Source: Candidatus Saccharibacteria bacterium CG_4_10_14_0_2_um_filter_52_9
Lineage (GTDB): Bacteria > Patescibacteriota > Saccharimonadia > Saccharimonadales > UBA4665
Length of the DNA: 8,164 bases
Assembly (NCBI GenBank): GCA_002792275.1
Contig: PFOA01000018.1
Span: 1 to 8,164, forward strand
Reading direction: 5' to 3'
Below the pieces are notes generated by a model. It did not search any database. It was not told where the DNA came from and was given only the letters and a program-made list of their open reading frames with translations. Position numbers and translations under genes: made by a program. Within the stretch, counting starts at the first letter, position 1. The number at the start of each line of letters is the position of its first letter. Shown in pieces: positions 1 to 6,507 of this stretch.

Positions 1-61
1 GTTTGTCCGAGCTCTCTAAGATGACTTTTCGCTGTTCGACAGCATCCGGGCGATCGGTCAT
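1..61 (-). CDS. Start of a gene in the epsilon-subunit position of the ATPase cluster (partial)
   Basis: Only the first 20 codons are in the window. The ATG overlaps the stop of the beta gene as ATGA, and a strong ribosome binding site, GAGGAG, lies 8 bases upstream inside the end of beta, so this is very likely a translated, coupled gene. In bacterial atp operons this position holds atpC (epsilon, the rotor-stalk and regulatory subunit). The visible N-terminus begins MTDRPDAVEQ and is hydrophilic. It does not show the usual epsilon opening, a short beta strand with an IVTPER-like motif within the first ten residues. It could be an epsilon with an N-terminal extension or an unrelated protein. 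Position supports epsilon; sequence does not yet. Confidence 0.6.
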   Translation of the reverse strand, partial: MTDRPDAVEQRKVILESSDK

Positions 62-1362
62 ACCACGATCTCCTCAATGCTCTTTAGGGTGTCTTCACGG
101 CTAAAGAAGTCTCCCTTTACGCCGGTATGTTTGGTCATGACACTCATGTTCTGGGTGAAGTTCTGGATCAGTTTTTTGGCCTTGGCGTAGTCGGTGCGAT
201 CGACCGGGCTGAGCTCGTTTTCACCAATGATGGCAATGATGCCCTTAAGGGAATCATACTTCTGCAATAGAGCCTGCACGCGCACACTGAGCACGTAGTG
301 GCGCTCGCCGACGATTTCCGGAGTCAGCAGAGACGAAGTTGTCAGACTGAGGTCAACCGCCGGACGAATACCCTGCTCAGCCACGCGGCGGCTCAGAACG
401 ATAACTGAGTCCATTTCGTGCTGGATAAACTGCACCGCCGGGTCGCTGATGTCATCGGCCGGCACATAAATGGTCTGAACTGAGGTAATCGAACCGTTTT
501 CGTTGGAACTCAAGCGATCCTGCAGGATCTTAACATCACTGAAAATGGTTGGCTCGTAGCCGCCCTCACTCGGAACTTCATCAAGGATAGTACCCAGCTC
601 ATTGCGGGCCTGAATGTAGCGGTACATGTTGTCGGCAAAGAACAGCACGTCGCGTTTTTGTTCGTCGCGGAAGTACTCGGCCGCGGCCGTGGCCGACACG
701 CCAACCAGTGAACGCTGTACCGGATTCTCATTCATCTGGGCAAAGAACATGCAGGTGTTTTTGAGCAGGTCGTTGTCTTTTAGCGTGGTGTAAAGCTCGT
801 GGCCTTCCCTGATACGTTCACCAATCCCCGAGAAGAACGACAGGCCGCCGCCCGACTTGGCAATGTTATTAATCAGCTCCATGGTCAGCACCGTCTTACC
901 GACGCCGGCGCCGCCGATAATACCGATTTTGCGGCCCTTTACGAACGGCGTAAAGAAGTCGATGACCTTAATGCCGGTTCCCAGGATTTCCGGTTTGGCG
1001 CTGGTAAAGTTGCTGGTGCGAGCCGGTAGTTTAAGTATGTCTTTGGTAGCCACGCCCTCGCCATGAATCGGTTCCATGCCGTCCAACGGATCGCCCAGAG
1101 CGTTCATAATCCGGCCGATGGTGCTATCGCCGATTGGTATTTCGATGCCCTTGCGGGTGCGCTCAACTTCCATGCCTTTGCTAATTCGGAAGTCACTGCG
1201 GATGTTCAGGCAAAAGGCTATACCGCCGGCATCCAGTCGGTTAACCAGCAACTGTGTGTTGTGGTCGTTTTGAACTTCCACCAACTCGTTTAGGGCTGGC
1301 GGATCATCATCGAACTGAGCACGCACGATAAGGTCTTTAACGCTGATGACTCGGCCGGCCAT
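58..1362 (-). CDS. atpD: F1-type ATPase beta subunit, divergent
   Basis: This is the catalytic subunit of an F1 ATPase, which hydrolyses or makes ATP at the alpha/beta interface on the cytoplasmic side. An N-terminal beta-barrel covers about residues 1-75. The P-loop GGAGVGKT is at 150-157, the catalytic GER motif (general-base Glu182, Arg183) at 181-183, Walker B DVLFFADN with Asp244 at 238-245, and VPADDISDP at 300-308. The C-terminal helical domain has ENELSPVD at 381-388 where most betas have DELSEED. Oddities: the conserved adenine-pocket Tyr in GIYPAVDPLDSTSR is Arg333 in GIRPAVDLSLTTSS, GERTREG reads GERIREG, and at 434 residues the protein stops about 25-30 residues before the usual end. 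The ATG start is 1 base after the gamma stop and has AGGA 6 bases upstream. Family identity is certain; efficient synthesis is not. Confidence 0.95.
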   Translation of the reverse strand: MAGRVISVKDLIVRAQFDDDPPALNELVEVQNDHNTQLLVNRLDAGGIAFCLNIRSDFRISKGMEVERTRKGIEIPIGDSTIGRIMNALGDPLDGMEPIHGEGVATKDILKLPARTSNFTSAKPEILGTGIKVIDFFTPFVKGRKIGIIGGAGVGKTVLTMELINNIAKSGGGLSFFSGIGERIREGHELYTTLKDNDLLKNTCMFFAQMNENPVQRSLVGVSATAAAEYFRDEQKRDVLFFADNMYRYIQARNELGTILDEVPSEGGYEPTIFSDVKILQDRLSSNENGSITSVQTIYVPADDISDPAVQFIQHEMDSVIVLSRRVAEQGIRPAVDLSLTTSSLLTPEIVGERHYVLSVRVQALLQKYDSLKGIIAIIGENELSPVDRTDYAKAKKLIQNFTQNMSVMTKHTGVKGDFFSREDTLKSIEEIVV

Positions 1363-1363
1363 A

Positions 1364-2227
1364 CTAAATCCTGGCCCCCAACTGGCTCTTTTTGAGGCCG
1401 TTAATAATCTCCTTCAGGCGTTCGTCTTTAACAGCCCGTTTGGCGCGGTTGAAGTCCAGATGTATATCGTCTTTTATCTCGCTGGCTCGCTGGTGTGAGG
1501 AACTCATGGCTTGAAAGCGCGAGGCATATTGAGCCAGCTTGGATTCCAGAATCAACTGGCTGACGGCAATCTGCATCATGGAGCGTTCCAGGTGAGCCGC
1601 CACTGCGTAGGTGCTGGGTTCAAAGATGTAGGTTTTTTCGCTGATGAAATCTTCGGCTTTCTCGCTTTCGTTACCTCGCTCCTTGACCGCGTTAGATAGT
1701 TCAATCCGTTTTACTTCTTGAGCCATCAGCGATACGTACTCCTGATAAAACATGGTTGTCGAACGATACTGCTGAACGTGCTGAACCAGCGGCACAACGT
1801 TAAAGTTTTGGTCCTTGCTGGGCATTTTGTAATACTTCTTGTACTCGATACCTCTCTGATAAAGCTGTAGTGCGCCGTGGTGACCTATAACTATTATGTC
1901 GTGCTCGGCCGGCTTATAGCTCTTGAGCATTAGCGTCACCAACTTCTGGTCGATGTCGCCGCTAAAGCCGCCTTCGGCGGTGATTATGATATAGAGTTCC
2001 TTGTTAATGACATTGCCGTCCTGGTTACCACGACCGAACTGGAAGACATCACCCACCCTCAGCTGAGAATAGATTTCCCACAACTCATTAAAGAACTTGG
2101 TTGATTGCAGTACCTGGTTTTTTATCTGGGCAATGCGCATGCTGGCAATGCCCTCAAAAGCGCTGGTCAGGTTAACCAGCATGGTCATCGACAGTTCTTC
2201 ACCGGCTAGGTCGTTGGGGCGTTTCAT
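1364..2227 (-). CDS. atpG: F1-type ATPase gamma subunit (central stalk)
   Basis: Gamma is the rotating central shaft of F1, made of N- and C-terminal helices forming a coiled coil inside the alpha/beta ring. The family signatures are visible though diverged. The N-terminal helix has LTSAFEGIASMRIAQIK at 20-36, aligning with ITKAMKMVAAAKLRRAQ. The Rossmann-like domain has TAEGGFSGDID at 83-93, aligning with the DRGLCGGLN loop. FEPS is at 202-205. The C-terminal helix has SRFQAMSSSHQRASEI at 236-251, aligning with SRMVAMKNATDNANEM. Length (287) is normal. The ATG overlaps the alpha stop as ATGA, with GGAG 7 bases upstream, so expression should be coupled to alpha. The basic residues that normally mark the N-terminal helix are mostly lost. 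Assignment to the gamma family is secure by sequence and position. Confidence 0.92.
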   Translation of the reverse strand: MKRPNDLAGEELSMTMLVNLTSAFEGIASMRIAQIKNQVLQSTKFFNELWEIYSQLRVGDVFQFGRGNQDGNVINKELYIIITAEGGFSGDIDQKLVTLMLKSYKPAEHDIIVIGHHGALQLYQRGIEYKKYYKMPSKDQNFNVVPLVQHVQQYRSTTMFYQEYVSLMAQEVKRIELSNAVKERGNESEKAEDFISEKTYIFEPSTYAVAAHLERSMMQIAVSQLILESKLAQYASRFQAMSSSHQRASEIKDDIHLDFNRAKRAVKDERLKEIINGLKKSQLGARI

Positions 2228-3768
2228 TTCTTAGCTCCGGCGTGTTTGCGATCGTGTTTTGGCTCGACCTCGGCTGGCGGCTGGGCGGGTGGCGGTGTTA
2301 CCGGTACGGCCGGAGCAGCCGGTACTGACGCACTGGCCGGTGCCTTGAGCTCAATCAGACAGCGAGCCTTTAGCTGTTCGCGGACGGCTTCATAATCTTC
2401 CTCTTTCTTGATTTGTCCTGCAAAGTCGGCGACGCTGATCTTGAGGGTGTGCAGATCGATATCAACAGTATCTTCCAGGTTGAGAATAATATCGAACATT
2501 AACTGCTGGCTGAGTAATGAAAAGATCTCGCCCGGTCCCTGAGTCAGCACCTCATTAATTCGCTTACCGGTAACCAGAGCATGGCGGGATTCGGCGGCTA
2601 GTTCGGCACCAAAGTGCGAGTACTCTTCGGCCTGGCGGTAATCGGCCAAAATTTTGAGTGTCCGGATGGCCAAATCTTTTTGACGCTTGTTGTGGCCGGT
2701 ACCACCGGCACGGGTGACGCTTAGGCCAAGGTTAAGCGCCGGCCGGATGCCGGAGCGGAAGGTCTGCATATCGAGCACCCACTGGCCGTCGGTAATCGAC
2801 ATAATGTTAGTTGGCAGGTAGGAAGTTATGTCGCCGTTGGCGGCGTGGACTATCGGTATGCTGGTGAGTGATTTGCCACTACTTTCCAGGCGGCCGGCAC
2901 GCTCCAGCAAGCCGGAGTGGGCAAAAAACATATCGCCGGGGTAGGAATCACGACCCGGGCTAACGCCGGATAACAGCGCGACTTCACGGTAGGCATGGGC
3001 ATGGCTGGTCAGGTCATCGTAAATAATAATCGTGTCCTGGTCGCACTTTTGCCAAAGGTACTCGGCCATTGAACAGGCTACGTAAGGCGCCAGGTAGCTG
3101 GCAATTAGCGATTCAAACATCGTCGACACTACCACTATGGCCTTTTCCATGCCGCCGTTTTCTTCCAAACGGCTTAACAACATATCTATATCACTGCGGC
3201 GTTTGGCTATCAGGCAGTAGACCACAATCTGGTCGGTGTTTTTCTGGTTAATGGTTAGCTGGGTGGCCAGAGTGCTTTTACCGGATTTGCTGTCGCCCAG
3301 CATGGCCATGCGCTGGCCGCGCACAATCGGAAACAGAGCATCTATTGCCGAAACTCCGCTCTCCAGCTGGTCTTCCAGCAGTTTGCGATCGTGCAGTGGT
3401 GGCGCAACGTTAAAAACCGGCCAAGCCGCATCGGCGGCAATCGAGCCCTTGCCGTCCAGCGGTTCACCCATAACGGTGGTGACGCGGCCGATGAAATCTT
3501 TGCCAACCTTGCATACCAACTCGTGGTGCTGAACAACCGCCACCATACCGGAGGTCAGGCTCTCCGATCCGAGGTGCAGAATCACCACATGATCACTGTT
3601 GATCTGGTGCACAAAGCCCTTACTGCCATCCTCAAACATTACAATGGCACGAACCGTGCAGGGCTGTAGGCCGCGCACCCGCACCAGGAAATTTTCAACG
3701 GCAATAACCTCGCCAATCGGGTTGCCCTTTTCTATCAAGCTGTCGAAATGACGGTTGGCGGCACTCAT
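2224..3768 (-). CDS. atpA: F1-type ATPase alpha subunit with Ala/Pro/Lys tail
   Basis: Alpha is the regulatory, nucleotide-binding partner of beta in the F1 hexamer and supplies the arginine finger to the catalytic site. An N-terminal barrel (about 18-90) includes GEVIAVENFLVRVRGL. The P-loop GDSKSGKS is at 158-165 (GDRQTGKT in most alphas), Walker B IIIYDD at 247-252, the strongly conserved PGRDSYPGDMFFAHSGLLERAGRL at 271-293 (given with key residues PGR, YPGD, LLERA), RSGIRPA at 338-344, and the arginine-finger motif SVTRAGG with Arg353. The extreme N-terminus, which binds delta in known enzymes, is about nine residues shorter than in E. coli. Residues 476-514 form an unusual Ala/Pro-rich tail ending in a basic stretch. 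The ATG overlaps the delta-like stop (ATGA). Confidence 0.95.
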   Translation of the reverse strand: MSAANRHFDSLIEKGNPIGEVIAVENFLVRVRGLQPCTVRAIVMFEDGSKGFVHQINSDHVVILHLGSESLTSGMVAVVQHHELVCKVGKDFIGRVTTVMGEPLDGKGSIAADAAWPVFNVAPPLHDRKLLEDQLESGVSAIDALFPIVRGQRMAMLGDSKSGKSTLATQLTINQKNTDQIVVYCLIAKRRSDIDMLLSRLEENGGMEKAIVVVSTMFESLIASYLAPYVACSMAEYLWQKCDQDTIIIYDDLTSHAHAYREVALLSGVSPGRDSYPGDMFFAHSGLLERAGRLESSGKSLTSIPIVHAANGDITSYLPTNIMSITDGQWVLDMQTFRSGIRPALNLGLSVTRAGGTGHNKRQKDLAIRTLKILADYRQAEEYSHFGAELAAESRHALVTGKRINEVLTQGPGEIFSLLSQQLMFDIILNLEDTVDIDLHTLKISVADFAGQIKKEEDYEAVREQLKARCLIELKAPASASVPAAPAVPVTPPPAQPPAEVEPKHDRKHAGAKK

Positions 3769-4286
3769 GTCTTGCCTGCCTTAGGCGCAAGCTTATCGAG
3801 TAACAGCTGGTGGTTGTCGGCAAATTTCTTGCGTAGCGTGAAGTCAAAGTAGTGGTTGGTACTGCGCACCATGCAACCGGCGCCGGTGTTAGGCTGAAGG
3901 CCGATAGTCAGCAATATCTGGGGATGGATTTCACGCCGTAACCACGTTATCAGTTTTTCGATAAACGGTACCGATGGATCGGCACTAAAACTGATGTGTA
4001 GCACCGGTGCTTTGGCGACAACGGTTTCCAGAAAAGTCTGCAACTGTTTGCGATCGGCCACATGCAGCAGATTGAGCTTATTGAGCTGGGCAGTTTGATC
4101 CATCAGCTGGCTGGTTTTGGGCAGGCGGACAGCCGCCGTACCCTTGCGCAGTTTGAGCTGTAACATTGACTCATCAATCACCTGGAGTTCGCGCACCAGA
4201 CGACCGACATCAACCGGACTCGATACTAGCACCGGTAGTTTCATGGCTGTCTTGGCCGGTTTAGCCGTTTCGGGTTCAGGCGCCAC
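3765..4286 (-). CDS. atpH: Delta-like peripheral stalk subunit (OSCP/delta family, divergent)
   Basis: In F1Fo enzymes delta sits on top of the alpha/beta ring and ties it to the b stalk. Its place between the b-like gene and alpha and its size (173 residues) fit. The C-terminal half fits best: LHISFSADPS at 96-105, HPQILLTIGL at 121-130, and GAGCMVRSTNHYFDFTL at 135-151 resemble the delta C-terminal fold, where a Gly-rich strand is followed by an Asp and a terminal helix. The usual N-terminal six-helix alpha-binding bundle is not recognisable by eye; residues 1-15 are Pro/Ala/Lys-rich. The chosen start is GTG, overlapping the b-like gene by 11 bases and served by GAGGA 8 bases upstream. ATG at 4244 is an alternative and would give 159 residues. 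Confidence 0.75.
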   Translation of the reverse strand: MAPEPETAKPAKTAMKLPVLVSSPVDVGRLVRELQVIDESMLQLKLRKGTAAVRLPKTSQLMDQTAQLNKLNLLHVADRKQLQTFLETVVAKAPVLHISFSADPSVPFIEKLITWLRREIHPQILLTIGLQPNTGAGCMVRSTNHYFDFTLRKKFADNHQLLLDKLAPKAGKT

Positions 4287-4908
4287 TGAGGATATCCTCG
4301 ATAATCGCTTTTTTGTTGGTTTCCATTTCGCTCAGGATATAGTCCAGCTGGTCTGTCAGGTCAATCTGACTGCCGACCGCCGCCAGCACGTAATGGTTAA
4401 CAATGTCGGCCATGTTGTCTTCAAAGCGTTTCATCAGTTGTTGTTTCTCGGCCAGGATTTCCTGCTGCACCTGATCACTCAGTACATGCCTTTGTTCATC
4501 AATCGCCACATTGGTTTTCTGGATGGAATCGATCGCCAGCTGTTTAGCATCATCGATTGATTCCTCGTACTTGCCGAACTCTTCTTTGAGCTTATTGGTG
4601 ATCTCGTCCTTCATGAACTCGTTGAGCTGGGACATGGTAAGACGTAGATCCTGCTGTAGGAACATGGCATTTTCGCCGATGATTTTTTCAAAATGCAGGC
4701 GGCCGCGGTTACGCAGTTCTTCGCGGAATTCGTTGTTAAAAATGCGATCAACATCCTCTTTGGCAGCCGATTCGATTGTGCCAGCCGGATTTTTTGATCC
4801 CAGCTTGGCGGCAGGGGCGTTCCGTCCCAGCCTGACGGCCAACCAAATAAAAGCGATCCCGGCCGATCCGATTGTCGCCAGAATGAGGGCTAGCCACCAG
4901 ATTGTCAT
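4276..4908 (-). CDS. atpF: b-like membrane-anchored stalk protein of the ATPase cluster
   Basis: The protein (210 residues) has one N-terminal membrane helix, about residues 4-25 and starting with a WWLALILATIG stretch, then Arg/Gly/Ala/Pro linker sequence. A long, charged, mostly helical region follows (about 45-170), rich in Glu, Lys and Gln with no internal prolines, as expected for a coiled-coil stator. This is the architecture of subunit b, which links the membrane sector to F1 through delta, and its place directly before the delta-like gene supports that. It is longer than most b subunits and lacks the classical motif after the membrane helix, so the call rests on architecture and context. 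ATG 4908 is the first possible start, because an in-frame TAA lies 6 bases upstream. No strong ribosome binding site is seen, only GGTGGG about 9 bases away. Confidence 0.75.
   Translation of the reverse strand: MTIWWLALILATIGSAGIAFIWLAVRLGRNAPAAKLGSKNPAGTIESAAKEDVDRIFNNEFREELRNRGRLHFEKIIGENAMFLQQDLRLTMSQLNEFMKDEITNKLKEEFGKYEESIDDAKQLAIDSIQKTNVAIDEQRHVLSDQVQQEILAEKQQLMKRFEDNMADIVNHYVLAAVGSQIDLTDQLDYILSEMETNKKAIIEDILSGA
4288..4299 (-). promoter_or_regulatory. Self-complementary ribosome binding site of the delta-like gene
   Basis: GAGGATATCCTC is a perfect 12-base palindrome inside the last codons of the b-like gene. On the minus strand its left arm, GAGGA, is a good Shine-Dalgarno element 8 bases before the GTG start at 4286, which decides that start. 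The arms could pair as a 4-bp stem with an ATAT loop and hide the site until ribosomes translating the b-like gene open it. The element is seen; the regulatory effect is inferred. Confidence 0.5.
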
Positions 4909-4965
4909 GTTTGTTTACCCACCATGATTATGCTACTAATTCAAAGCGCTAAAGCTTCAGGTGTA

Positions 4966-4992
4966 AGTATAGCGCATCTAGTCTGTTAACAA
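4966..4992 (-). promoter_or_regulatory. Candidate promoter for the ATPase cluster
   Basis: In the 69-base gap between the desulfurase stop and the b-like gene, the minus strand has TATACT (4971-4966), a five-of-six match to the -10 consensus. TTGTTA (4992-4987), inside the last codons of the desulfurase, matches the -35 at four positions. The spacing is 15 bases, shorter than the preferred 17. Transcription would start near 4960 and give a leader of about 50 bases. No terminator hairpin separates the two blocks, so read-through from upstream is also possible. Confidence 0.4.
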
Positions 4993-6123
4993 AAGCAAAC
5001 CGGCCAGTGTTTTGACGGTCTTTTCCACCGCTGCTTTTGTGGTCTGGTGACCCATGGTCAGGCGCAGGCTGGCGCGGGCATCGGCATCGCTGATACCCAT
5101 CGCTTTCAGCACATGTGATGGCTCCTCGTTGGCGGCACTGCAGGCCGAACCGGCGGCAGACAGAATACCGGCCGTCTCCAGCTGGATAAGCAATCGTTCA
5201 TTGTCCTGACCGGGCAGTGTCAGGTGAACGTTATTCGGCAGGCGCCACTTGCGCGAACCGTTGATAACTGCTTGGGGGATTTTGGCCTCCACGAGCTTAA
5301 AGAATTCCTGCTGCAACGCTTGTAGACGCTTGGTTTCTTGGTGGCGTCCGGCTTGAACAGACTCCAGAGCTGTGGCCAGCCCAACAGCGGCGGCAACATT
5401 TTCGGTACCACTGCGCAGACCGCGTTCCTGGCCACCGCCCTGTATCAGTGGCAGTAGCGTGGTGCCAGCTTTAACATACAACGCTCCGGATTGTTTGGAT
5501 CCGTAGATTTTGCCGCCATTGATCGTCAGCAGGTCAACACCCAGCCGCGCCACATGAAGGTCGAGATAATTGGCCGCCTGGCAGGCGTCGGTATGAAAAT
5601 ATAGCGGCAGATTTTTACGTCCTGCTCGCTTTTCGGCAACAACTTTGGCAATCTGCCTGATGGGCTGAATGGTGCCGATCTCGTTATTGGCGTACATGAT
5701 ACTAACCAGAACAGTATTTTTATCAATCTTCTTCGCCAGGTTATCGAGATCCAGCCGGCCGTCGGGCTGAACAGCAACTTGGCGGCACTCATAGTTGCCG
5801 GCCGGCTCCAGTACTGACTCATGTTCAATCGAGCTAAATACTACATTGCCCTCGGGAAACCGGCGCATAACACCGTGAATAGCCAGATTATTGGCCTCGG
5901 TGCCGCCAGCCGTAAATACTACCTCGCTTGGCCGTGAGCCCAGCCAATGAGCCACTTTTGCGCGTGCTACTTCTAAGCCCTTACGAACCTCCAGAGCCGG
6001 AGTATAAGTAGCCGATGGATTATAAAAATCAGTGGCAAAATAGGGCTGCATGGCTCGTAACACAGCCGGGTCGACTGGCGTGGCCGCGGCGTGGTCTAGG
6101 TAAATAAAAGGCTTGCCTGCCAT
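4978..6123 (-). CDS. Cysteine desulfurase, NifS/IscS type
   Basis: This is a PLP enzyme that removes sulfur from cysteine, giving alanine and an enzyme persulfide that feeds iron-sulfur cluster assembly or tRNA thiolation. Numbering from the ATG at 6123 (381 residues): the N-terminal YLDHAAATP is at 8-16, AGGTEANN at 72-79, and the PLP-stacking His101 is in EHESV. HTDACQ, with Asp179 and Gln182, is at 177-182; the PLP Lys205 is in NGGKIYG; RSGTENV is at 237-243; and the catalytic loop SAAGSACSAANEEPSHVL carries Cys328. The short Cys loop fits the IscS/NifS group rather than SufS. The residue before the Lys is Gly rather than the usual His. A TTG at 6126 is also in frame, but ATG is preferred. 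No iscU or sufU scaffold gene is adjacent, so the sulfur acceptor is unknown; tRNA thiolation is one possibility. Confidence 0.92.
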   Translation of the reverse strand: MAGKPFIYLDHAAATPVDPAVLRAMQPYFATDFYNPSATYTPALEVRKGLEVARAKVAHWLGSRPSEVVFTAGGTEANNLAIHGVMRRFPEGNVVFSSIEHESVLEPAGNYECRQVAVQPDGRLDLDNLAKKIDKNTVLVSIMYANNEIGTIQPIRQIAKVVAEKRAGRKNLPLYFHTDACQAANYLDLHVARLGVDLLTINGGKIYGSKQSGALYVKAGTTLLPLIQGGGQERGLRSGTENVAAAVGLATALESVQAGRHQETKRLQALQQEFFKLVEAKIPQAVINGSRKWRLPNNVHLTLPGQDNERLLIQLETAGILSAAGSACSAANEEPSHVLKAMGISDADARASLRLTMGHQTTKAAVEKTVKTLAGLLLLTD

Positions 6124-6132
6124 CAAAAAGGC

Positions 6133-6507
6133 CTAACCGGCTTGCAGCATGCGTTGATAAGCGGAGTCGACACGCTGTTGGTATATTTCAGCGGCTTTAA
6201 ACAAATTCCGGGCCTCGGCCTTGGAAAGTCGCTGGTTGGCTTGTCCGTCTTGTGATTTGATCACGCCGTTGGGCCGGACATCGTAACGGGTAGTGACTAC
6301 GCGGCGTTGGCCATTCTCCATCCACTCTTCGTGCCAGATCCAGGTATGCTCATCGAGGCAAAAAAACTGGCGCTGATGGCCTTTGGGTATCGGGCCGAAT
6401 AGCTGGCCGCCAATTTTGGCCTCCTGTCTTAGCAGTGATCGCTCAAAATCAGCTTGGCTATCGGCGTTGCTGCGCGGAAAAATCCTAGGCAGGAAGGGTA
6501 AATTCAT
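6133..6507 (-). CDS. Unrecognised small protein with an aromatic WIWHEEW motif
   Basis: Function not recognised. Starting at ATG 6507, the protein has 124 residues and is soluble in appearance, with no signal peptide or membrane helix. Its N-terminal third is basic and helical (FERSLLRQEAKIGG at 21-34). A beta-like middle follows with FFCLDEHTWIWHEEW at 48-62 and TTRYDVRPNGVIK at 72-84, and a C-terminal helix from about 95 ends in a QRM-containing segment. The dense aromatic/acidic motif and regular composition look like a genuine conserved protein. The gene lies 9 bases before the desulfurase ATG. ATGs at 6531 and 6546 are also in frame but would lengthen the overlap with the preceding gene, and none of the starts has a clear ribosome binding site. 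I believe similar proteins occur in Saccharibacteria, but this is memory only. Confidence 0.7.
   Translation of the reverse strand: MNLPFLPRIFPRSNADSQADFERSLLRQEAKIGGQLFGPIPKGHQRQFFCLDEHTWIWHEEWMENGQRRVVTTRYDVRPNGVIKSQDGQANQRLSKAEARNLFKAAEIYQQRVDSAYQRMLQAG

Noticed and set aside
799..1293. Several open frames on the plus strand opposite the beta gene
   Set aside because: They are antisense to a strongly conserved beta subunit, show no recognisable domain, and come from codon bias of the real gene.
3069..3669. Plus- and minus-strand open frames overlapping alpha
   Set aside because: They lie in other frames of the alpha P-loop region, with low-complexity or arginine/serine-rich translations and no ribosome binding context.
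4117..4927. Two long plus-strand open frames opposite the b-like and delta-like genes
   Set aside because: The minus-strand genes fit operon order, overlaps and expected architecture; the plus-strand products look like reverse-complement artefacts.
4940..4960. Terminator or operator in the gap before the ATPase cluster
   Set aside because: The AGCGCT and AAGCTT palindromes are short and separate; they do not make a stable hairpin with a T-run.
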